Made by a program: the position numbers and the translations under genes | The notes under the pieces: model-generated | Told to the model about the DNA's origin: nothing | Seen by the model: the letters and a program-made list of their open reading frames with translations, nothing else | Database searches by the model: none | In this document: positions 54,420-59,965 of the stretch, in pieces | How positions within the stretch are numbered: the first letter of the stretch is position 1 | Layout: each line of letters begins with the position of its first letter | NCBI RefSeq assembly: GCF_029335315.1 | Contig: NZ_JARJLT010000296.1 | Location: 1-64,000 of the forward strand | DNA from: Pseudomonas citronellolis | GTDB taxonomy: Bacteria > Pseudomonadota > Gammaproteobacteria > Pseudomonadales > Pseudomonadaceae | DNA: 64,000 bases | Direction: 5' to 3'

Positions 54420-56224
54420 GGCTGCACCTCCGGCTGAGCCACGCTCAGCGCAACCGCCACCGGGCGCACCCATATCGGCATGCTGCTCAGCATGAAGGTT
54501 TCACCCATGCCGGCGAGCAGCAGGGTGGTACCCATCACATGGCCGATTGCCTCGGCCGCGTGAGGCGGTACGGCGTTGCCGATACGCTCACGCCAGTCGC
54601 TGTCGCTCAGCCCGTCGAGGATCAGCTGTTCCTCGGGGTCCACCAGGCTCTGCAGCGCGGCCAGCTCCAGGGTGGTGAAGGGCCGGTGCCAGGTGCCGTC
54701 CAGCGACTGGATGATGCAGGTGAGCCGGTCGTTCGCCGCCGGCATGCGCGGGTCGGCGACGCTCCACCGGCCATTGTCGTGCCGCGCGCTGGCGGATACT
54801 GCACCGGCGGACTGGTCGAACCCGACTACGCCGTAGTGCCCGCCTGTGAGGTAGGCGTCGCCCTTGGAGCGACCGAGCACCCGCGGGTCAGCGATTGACA
54901 GCGCTCCGCTGGCCACCTGCTGGGAGCCGGTGACCGTCCCGGTCGAGCCCGACCATGGCACGACATTCAGTTTCCGGCTGCTCGCTCCGGGATGCCAGTT
55001 GTGGTAACGCGGGTCGGCAACGGCCTGGCCGCCAGCAGTTGGGGAGCCGCCGCCAGTGATGACGCCGCAGTGGCTGTCCATGCTGACAACGCGAAACACG
55101 TTGTTGTGGCGCACGCCGCTGGGGCGTGGGTCTGCCACAGCGAACCTGCCCTGATTGGGCCACTGCTGGCCGCTGATGGTGCCGGTGGCGCCTTCCCACC
55201 CAACCACGCCGTAGTTCTGGCCGTGGTTCCAGCTCGCAGAAGGTTGTGCTCGAGGATCGGCAACCGAGAAGCGGCCGTTCACGGGGCGGCTCGCTCCGGC
55301 GACGACGCCGCTCGAGTCTTCCCAACGGTTCACGCCCAGAACTCCATGGTGGTACTCCGGCACGATGATCAGGTTGCGCAGGTGCCCATCCTCGACGGCG
55401 AGGTCGTTCAGGCTGCGCCAATCGCTGCCAGCGCGCACCAGGGCCAGACGTACCCAGGTCTTCCACTGCAGGGAAGGCACACGGTGCATCGGGCCGCCGG
55501 CGTCGATGTCGCCGGGCAGAGGCATGCGACCGAGGATGTCGCCGACCGCGCGCAGGCTCTTCTTCTCTGGCTCGTACAGGAACGGCGGCACCTTCTCGAC
55601 GTGGCGGGCGACCAGCAGAAAGCGCTTCCGGCTCTGCGCCAGGCCGCCCAGCTCGCCGCAGTCATGGGTGGTCTCAGCCACTGCGTAGCCGAAGCTGCCG
55701 AGCAGGCTGTTGATCTGGTCCAGCAGGTGCCGGCCACGGGTGGCCAGGCGCGGGACATTCTCGAACACGATCAGCGGCACCGGGTCATCTGCCCAGGCCT
55801 CGCCCATCAGCCAGATGCAGCGCAGCGTCAGCTCGTTCAAGGCCTGGTACTTCGGGGTGAGGCTCATCTTCTCGGACAGCAAGCCGCTCGCGCCTTTGCA
55901 GGGGGAGCTGATGAACACGGCATCCGGTCGCTTGCCCTGGGCGGCGCGCCGAACATCGTCGGGGGTTGCCTCGCGCCAACCGGGCGGCGGCTCCTTGCCA
56001 TGGAAACGGATGTACTGGTCGCGGGTGAACAGGTCCAGCAGCGTGCCAGGCACCCCGGCCAGGCGGGAGAAGTCAGCCAGGCCGGCAGGGTCGACATCGA
56101 TGCCGCCCAGGCATTCCCACTGGGCCTCGACGTTGCCCACGCGCGGGCGCGCCCGGTTGAAGCCCTTGGCGCCACCGCCCAGGCCGCAGCAGAAATGGAA
56201 GTGGTACAGGGTGCGCTTGATCAT
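54416..56224 (-). CDS. C5 DNA cytosine methyltransferase with five internal repeats
   Basis: A 602-residue DNA cytosine methyltransferase. Motif I is HFHFCCGLGGGAKGF (residues 9-23), motif IV with the catalytic cysteine is FISSPCKGAS (105-114), motif VI is IVFENVPRL (153-161), motif VIII is QSRKRFLLV (198-206), and motif X is RIGNAVPPHAAEAIG (548-562). Between VIII and X, in the target-recognition region, lie five units of 30-45 residues, each ending in (V/I)ADPR, over residues 293-494. The usual PCQ of motif IV is PCK. ATG 56224 (or GTG 56227) overlaps the upstream stop, and its own end overlaps the PP-loop gene by ATGA. It could methylate the element against host restriction. Confidence 0.9.
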   Translation of the reverse strand: MIKRTLYHFHFCCGLGGGAKGFNRARPRVGNVEAQWECLGGIDVDPAGLADFSRLAGVPGTLLDLFTRDQYIRFHGKEPPPGWREATPDDVRRAAQGKRPDAVFISSPCKGASGLLSEKMSLTPKYQALNELTLRCIWLMGEAWADDPVPLIVFENVPRLATRGRHLLDQINSLLGSFGYAVAETTHDCGELGGLAQSRKRFLLVARHVEKVPPFLYEPEKKSLRAVGDILGRMPLPGDIDAGGPMHRVPSLQWKTWVRLALVRAGSDWRSLNDLAVEDGHLRNLIIVPEYHHGVLGVNRWEDSSGVVAGASRPVNGRFSVADPRAQPSASWNHGQNYGVVGWEGATGTISGQQWPNQGRFAVADPRPSGVRHNNVFRVVSMDSHCGVITGGGSPTAGGQAVADPRYHNWHPGASSRKLNVVPWSGSTGTVTGSQQVASGALSIADPRVLGRSKGDAYLTGGHYGVVGFDQSAGAVSASARHDNGRWSVADPRMPAANDRLTCIIQSLDGTWHRPFTTLELAALQSLVDPEEQLILDGLSDSDWRERIGNAVPPHAAEAIGHVMGTTLLLAGMGETFMLSSMPIWVRPVAVALSVAQPEVQP

Positions 56225-56409
56225 CACAGTGCACCTCCCGAGCGACTGCAGGTGCAGGTGCAGGTGCAGGGAAGCCGGCCCTGGTTGCAGTCGCAGAAGG
56301 GAAACGCCGGCCGATGGGCCTTACGGCCCTCCTTATCGGCGGTGCGGGTGGCCATGTACTCGGCCCGTTCGGTGTTCTTCGCCTGAAGGCGGATGCTCAG
56401 CACCTTCAT
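56224..56409 (-). CDS. Small Cys-rich-tail protein of the element
   Basis: A 61-residue protein, MKVLSIRLQAKNTERAEYMA, then a basic middle and the tail FCDCNQGRLPCTCTCTCSRSGGAL. The alternating Cys-Thr run is encoded by four TGCAGG hexamers (56247-56270), so it may be a side effect of repeat expansion rather than a metal site. It overlaps the upstream gene by ATGA and the methyltransferase start by one or four bases. No known family; kept because the coupled overlaps on both sides argue that it is translated. Confidence 0.6.
   Translation of the reverse strand: MKVLSIRLQAKNTERAEYMATRTADKEGRKAHRPAFPFCDCNQGRLPCTCTCTCSRSGGAL
56247..56270. repeat. Tandem TGCAGG hexamers
   Basis: Four contiguous TGCAGG units inside the 61-residue gene. 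In frame they encode alternating Cys and Thr on the minus strand. Gain or loss of a unit keeps the frame and adds or removes two residues. Confidence 0.8.
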
Positions 56410-56696
56410 GTCCTCACCTCCGAGAGCTCGGACAGCGAAGTCACCGCATAAACGGTCATGTCCCCCATGGCCGCGCCATGATTTCGACGGATGCGCTTGA
56501 GCTGCTGCAGCTGTGGTGCATCGGCGCCGAAAAGGAAAACGATCGAGGTGGAACTTGCACCTGCAACCGCGCGGAGACGATCAAGAAGGCCGGTATAGCT
56601 GAGCAGTTCGGGCAACTGGGTAAATGCTTGATCCTGGAGTTCCAGATCCTGCATCAGCCCAACGGCGTGTTTGAACGTAATAATTTCAGTGCGCAT
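56406..56696 (-). CDS. Hypothetical protein of the element
   Basis: A 96-residue protein starting MRTEIITFKHAVGLMQDLEL. It has a helical first half, a hydrophobic strand (TSIVFLFGADAPQLQQLKRI) and the tail YAVTSLSELSEV. I recognise no family and no catalytic motif. It starts inside the end of the preceding gene (11-base overlap) and its stop overlaps the next ATG by ATGA, which supports real translation in the polycistronic message. Confidence 0.6.
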   Translation of the reverse strand: MRTEIITFKHAVGLMQDLELQDQAFTQLPELLSYTGLLDRLRAVAGASSTSIVFLFGADAPQLQQLKRIRRNHGAAMGDMTVYAVTSLSELSEVRT

Positions 56697-56889
56697 AGCG
56701 ACGGGCTCCCTGCTCTTTCTTGGCGGCGACGTTTTCCATGTAGCTGGCCCATTCGATGGCCTTCTGCTGCTGGCGGATGCGGCTGCAGCGCTGATGCTTG
56801 CGGGTCGAGCGGGCCTTGCCGCAGATGTCGCAGGTGCTGGGCGTGTCCAGGCGCTTGCCTGCCATCGGGGGGCGGATGCGGTCAACCAT
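56686..56889 (-). CDS. Small basic protein with a Cys motif
   Basis: A 67-residue protein beginning MVDRIRPPMAGKRLDTPS, followed by TCDICGKARSTRKHQRCSRIR, a C-x2-C plus later C arrangement that could bind one zinc, and a basic helical tail. Zinc-ribbon-like small proteins of this size are common in phage early regions. The ATG at 56889 overlaps the preceding gene by 8 bases. Function unknown, perhaps nucleic-acid binding. Confidence 0.6.
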   Translation of the reverse strand: MVDRIRPPMAGKRLDTPSTCDICGKARSTRKHQRCSRIRQQQKAIEWASYMENVAAKKEQGARRYAH

Positions 56890-57166
56890 TGGCCTTCTCC
56901 TGCACCTGGTCGCCAAAGAGCGCGCGAGTCAGGGCATTGGATTGCCCGGCAGGCGTGAGGTCATCCAGGCGGATGACGTCGGTGCGGCCATTGCCGTATT
57001 TGATGGTGGCGGTGAGTTCGCCCAGTTCCGCGATGCAGGCTTCGCGGATGCTGATGCGAAGCCCGCGACCAGCTCGGCGAATCACAGGAAAGCTGACCCG
57101 GTCGCCGACCTTGTAGGCAGGTGTGCTAGCCTTCGCGTCGCCGCCTTGGGGTTGATGTGCTTGCAT
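56882..57166 (-). CDS. Hypothetical protein with SH3-like/KOW-like barrel
   Basis: A 94-residue protein. After a 20-residue lead it reads YKVGDRVSFPVIRRAGRGLRISIREACIAEL, then GELTATIKYGNGRTDVIRLDDLTPAG, a small beta-barrel pattern like those in proteins that bind nucleic acid or other proteins. The tail ends in FGDQVQEKANG. It is preceded by the hairpin leader at 57167-57221, with AAAGGAGACACACC directly before the ATG. No named family is recognised. Confidence 0.65.
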   Translation of the reverse strand: MQAHQPQGGDAKASTPAYKVGDRVSFPVIRRAGRGLRISIREACIAELGELTATIKYGNGRTDVIRLDDLTPAGQSNALTRALFGDQVQEKANG

Positions 57167-57221
57167 GGTGTGTCTCCTTTCGGGGTGGTTTGGCCCTGGT
57201 GAGTTGCTGCTCACCGGGGCC
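57167..57221 (-). promoter_or_regulatory. Hairpin leader module, copy 1
   Basis: On the minus strand a stem GGCCC-GGTGAG with loop CAGCAA and the partner CTCACC-GGGCC (57192-57221). After a short CACCCC link, AAAGGAGACACACC leads into the ATG at 57166. The loop and the ribosome-binding segment are the same in copies 2-4, while the stem sequence changes and stays paired. Confidence 0.75.
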
Positions 57222-57228
57222 TTCTCTT

Positions 57229-58179
57229 TTATGCCGCGACGTATCCGCCGGCAGTCTTGTGCAGGGCGCCTATCTCGGCGGCCTGCTGCATCAGCTTGGT
57301 GGCCTTGTTGCTGCCGATCCGCAGTTCCTTCGCCACCTGCCGCACCGCCACCTTGGCGCCGCTCTCCGTTCTGGCGATGAGCTGCTGCAGCAGTGGAAGC
57401 AAGTCCTGAGCGATGGCTGTTTCCGCCTGTTCCTGGTGGTGTTCCTGCGGCTGTTTCTGGTGCTCGGTTACCGCTACCGGCCCGCGTTCCTCGACTGGCG
57501 CTGGGCGTAGTGCGGCGAGAATCAGGGCGGGCACCACTTCCAGCGCCGCGGCGAAGCCGACGCACAGTAGGGTGGCCAGTTGCAGGGGAAGGCCGGCGGC
57601 CTTGGCCGGCTGGGCGATCAGGGCGGTGAGTTCCTGCGAGGCGAGGTCTCGGCGTACCTGGGCGCGGTCGCGTTCAGCGTCGATGCGCGCGATGCCGGCG
57701 GTTTCCAGCTCCAGGGCGCGGCTGACCATGCCCCGGTCGCGCAAGGCGTTGGCTTCCTGGTGAATGGCGCCGGCGTCGGCGTCGAGCTGCTGGATGCGGG
57801 CGGCGTCGGCGTTGCGTTGCTCCACCAGGTCGACCCGGCGTTGTTCTTCGCGGGCCTGGTGCTCGGCGCGGCTCGTGACGATCGAGGACATCAGGCGGTC
57901 GTAGCTCGCCCAGCCGGACACGCCGCCCAGCGCCATGGCGCACGCCATCATCAGCAGCGCGCACAGGGTTCGGCGCGCGGCCAGTAGACCGAGGGCCAGC
58001 GGCCAGGCGATGTATTTGAACAGGTCCAGCACGACCGCCGCCGAGGCGAACAGGGCGGCCAGCAGCGGCTGCTCGATCAGCGCGTCGATGGCCAGGGCCA
58101 CCGAGGTGGCCGTCACGCCGGTCAGCGTGGCGACCATTGCCAGCAGTAGGCGGCGGTGGAGCGGTTGCAGGTGGTGCAT
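57229..58179 (-). CDS. Membrane protein with coiled coil and C-terminal winged-helix-like domain
   Basis: A 316-residue protein. Three hydrophobic segments lie in residues 10-100 (LLLAMVATLTGVTATSVALA, LLAALFASAAVVLDLFKYIAWPL, LCALLMMACAMALGGVSGW). A charged coiled coil (about residues 105-180) comes next, then another hydrophobic segment (LQLATLLCVGFAAALEVVPALILAAL), a Gln/His-rich linker and a C-terminal helical domain, VAVRQVAKELRIGSNKATKLMQ followed by QAAEIGALHKTAGGYVA. That last part resembles a winged helix-turn-helix. A membrane-tethered DNA-binding or segregation role is possible but not shown. Preceded by hairpin leader copy 2. Confidence 0.7.
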   Translation of the reverse strand: MHHLQPLHRRLLLAMVATLTGVTATSVALAIDALIEQPLLAALFASAAVVLDLFKYIAWPLALGLLAARRTLCALLMMACAMALGGVSGWASYDRLMSSIVTSRAEHQAREEQRRVDLVEQRNADAARIQQLDADAGAIHQEANALRDRGMVSRALELETAGIARIDAERDRAQVRRDLASQELTALIAQPAKAAGLPLQLATLLCVGFAAALEVVPALILAALRPAPVEERGPVAVTEHQKQPQEHHQEQAETAIAQDLLPLLQQLIARTESGAKVAVRQVAKELRIGSNKATKLMQQAAEIGALHKTAGGYVAA

Positions 58180-58236
58180 GGTGTGTCTCCCTTCGGGGTG
58201 GGCTGGCCCTGGTGAGTTGCTGCTCTCCAGGGCCAG
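58180..58236 (-). promoter_or_regulatory. Hairpin leader module, copy 2
   Basis: On the minus strand CTGGCCCTGGAGAG, loop CAGCAA, CTCACCAGGGCCAG (58203-58236, one A-A mismatch), then a CACCCC link and GAAGGGAGACACACC before the ATG at 58179. Confidence 0.75.
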
Positions 58237-58243
58237 TGGCGTC

Positions 58244-58606
58244 TCAGGTGAGCTTCATGGGCTTGCCGTCGACCAGCACGTAGAAGTGCACGTCGCGCAG
58301 CGCGTACACCCCACCCGGGCCGCCGTGGACGACGAAGTTGTCGTAGGGCGGCTTTCCGACCCGTACTGCGAAGAGCTTGTCGGTCTGGTGGGCGTATTTG
58401 CTGGTCTTCCGGATGCGGGCGTAGAGCTGCTGCCCCGGCAGCCGCACGCCATCGGGGCCGTGGGCGGCTTCGAACCCGAGCCAGGCGCTGCGGGTCTCCA
58501 GCGACAGGTAGCTGCTGCCGTCGTCGCTTGCGGTCAGGTCGTAGCCGCGGGGTTGGGCCCAGGCGGAGAACGCGAGCTGCAGGTTGAGGGTGGCCAGGTT
58601 GCTCAT
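58244..58606 (-). CDS. Hypothetical protein of the element
   Basis: A 120-residue protein starting MSNLATLNLQLAFSAWAQPRGYDL. Short strand-like segments (SYLSLETRSAWLGFEAAHG, LYARIRKTSKYAHQT, GGVYALRDVHFYVLVDGKPM) suggest a mostly beta fold. No family is recognised. Its ATG overlaps the DUF2528 stop by ATGA, so the two are translated as a pair, and hairpin leader copy 2 follows its stop. Confidence 0.65.
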   Translation of the reverse strand: MSNLATLNLQLAFSAWAQPRGYDLTASDDGSSYLSLETRSAWLGFEAAHGPDGVRLPGQQLYARIRKTSKYAHQTDKLFAVRVGKPPYDNFVVHGGPGGVYALRDVHFYVLVDGKPMKLT

Positions 58607-59058
58607 ACCGGCAGCTCCTTCAGTTCCATGTCGTCGAAGGACGGCATATCGACGCCGGCGCGAATAGCGCGAATGCCGCACCATCCGAAAACACCGTTGT
58701 CTTCGTCTTCTGGCCCCTCGCCCCCCCAGCCTTCCTGACTCCGCAGATCACGCGACTGACTGTTGCATACCCAGTCGGGGATCAAGCTGAAGCTGGCACC
58801 GCCATCCTGCAGGAAGGTGCAAATGGCGTTCTGGCCGAACAGCTGGATAACGGTCTTCACCACGTCACCGTCGTGTTCGGCCAGGCGATCCGCGTGCTCG
58901 GTCCAGAACGTATTGATCATGGTGGCCCGCTCGACCGTGAGGATGTCGAGGTTCACCTCCAGGGTTACCTCGTAGTCCTTCCAGGCATCCCTGACGATGA
59001 ATCGCTTGATGTTCGAAGGCATAGCCATAGGAGTGGATTGGTCGCTCTGTGCTTGCAT
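58603..59058 (-). CDS. DUF2528 family protein
   Basis: A 151-residue protein with the DUF2528 pattern YEVTLEVNLDILTVERATMI followed by NTFWTEHADRLAEHDGDVV and VIQLFGQNAICTFLQDGGA. DUF2528 is found in Pseudomonas phages and genomic islands; the function is unknown. The C-terminal part is acidic (EGWGGEGPEDEDNGVFGWCGI). The ATG at 59058 follows hairpin leader copy 3 with AAGGAGACACACC. Its stop overlaps the next gene start by ATGA. Confidence 0.78.
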   Translation of the reverse strand: MQAQSDQSTPMAMPSNIKRFIVRDAWKDYEVTLEVNLDILTVERATMINTFWTEHADRLAEHDGDVVKTVIQLFGQNAICTFLQDGGASFSLIPDWVCNSQSRDLRSQEGWGGEGPEDEDNGVFGWCGIRAIRAGVDMPSFDDMELKELPV

Positions 59059-59098
59059 GGTGTGTCTCCTTGGGGGCCCCGGTGTTGCTGCACCGGGG
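59059..59098 (-). promoter_or_regulatory. Hairpin leader module, copy 3
   Basis: On the minus strand a perfect 8-bp stem CCCCGGTG, loop CAGCAA, CACCGGGG (59077-59098), then CCCCCAAGGAGACACACC and the ATG at 59058. The stem lies 6 bases from the preceding stop codon at 59105. Confidence 0.78.
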
Positions 59099-59104
59099 TG
59101 GGAA

Positions 59105-59917
59105 TCAGAACGGGGTGGCCACGTAGTTCCAGGCCATTTCGCAGACTTCGGCATGGGCTGCCATGACGCTGCTGTCAGGTAGCAGGCCGATGTCGTGGAG
59201 CACGTCGAGCAGGCAGCGAATCTGGGCGTGATTGCGGGCTTCGCGCAGGCCGAGGGCCTCGCCCATGTCTTCGCGAAGGCTGTCGATGTAGGCCTGGGTC
59301 TGGCCGAGGCGGAACATGACCAGGTCGCGGGCAGCAAGCACCGGAATAAGGAAGTTGTCTGCCTCGGTGGCAGAAAGGCTGTCGAGTGCACTGGCAGCGG
59401 CCCTGCCTGCCTCGGTGAACTCTGGCTTGGTGAGGTGGATGTGGACTACGCGAGAACGTAGCTGCCGCGAATCGCTGACGGCGTCGGCGCCGCCCACCAG
59501 TGCAAGCGCGCCACGGAACTTCACAGGCTCGTAACCGCGCCCGTGGTGGTAGATATGGCCCCCTTCGTAGCACACCGGGAATTGATCGAACTGTGCCGCG
59601 CCCTTGGCGTCGAAAGCCTCCAGGACCGTCGGCTGATTCCCCGCGGTAGCGAAGTGCCTATTCAGAGCGCTCGGCGACATGAGGCCGACGTCGAAACTGG
59701 TCATGTAGGGGGCTCCGGCCAGTTTCCCCAGGTTGTTCAACAGCGTGCTACGGCCCGCACTGGCTTCAGCGGTCAGGTGCAGGATGGGGTAGGCCTGCTG
59801 CAGCGAACGGATGCGCTCGGCATGGAAGGCACCGGCCCACCAGGCCAGGGCGACCAGGCCCTTGGGGCCGAAGGCGGTGATGAAGTGCTCGATCCACTTC
59901 GGGGTTTGGTTCTGCAT
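59105..59917 (-). CDS. Shortened paralogue of the element's primase-helicase, Walker A lysine changed
   Basis: A 270-residue protein that aligns along its length with the helicase part of the neighbouring primase-helicase (about its residues 526-770). Paired segments are FGPKGLVALAWWAGAFHAERIRS against FGAKGLVALAFWFGSLFAEQIRS, and the later VKFRGALALVGGADAVSDSRQLRSRVVHIHL against PFRGTLVMSQNATVQASEAIMTRIVKLHF. The Walker A motif GEAGAGKST has become AEASAGRST: Lys is replaced by Arg and the first Gly by Ala, so ATPase activity is doubtful. It lacks the TOPRIM and zinc parts. It may be a regulatory or structural subunit of the helicase ring. Preceded by hairpin leader copy 4. Confidence 0.78.
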   Translation of the reverse strand: MQNQTPKWIEHFITAFGPKGLVALAWWAGAFHAERIRSLQQAYPILHLTAEASAGRSTLLNNLGKLAGAPYMTSFDVGLMSPSALNRHFATAGNQPTVLEAFDAKGAAQFDQFPVCYEGGHIYHHGRGYEPVKFRGALALVGGADAVSDSRQLRSRVVHIHLTKPEFTEAGRAAASALDSLSATEADNFLIPVLAARDLVMFRLGQTQAYIDSLREDMGEALGLREARNHAQIRCLLDVLHDIGLLPDSSVMAAHAEVCEMAWNYVATPF

Positions 59918-59965
59918 GGTGTGTCTCCTTTCGGGGTGGTGATGGCCGGCTTTGCTGCGCCGGTC
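59918..59965 (-). promoter_or_regulatory. Hairpin leader module, copy 4
   Basis: On the minus strand GACCGGC, loop containing GCAGCAAA, GCCGGCC (59944-59965), then CACCCC and GAAAGGAGACACACC before the ATG at 59917. Its outer arm overlaps the stop codon of the primase-helicase gene (59964-59966). Confidence 0.75.
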
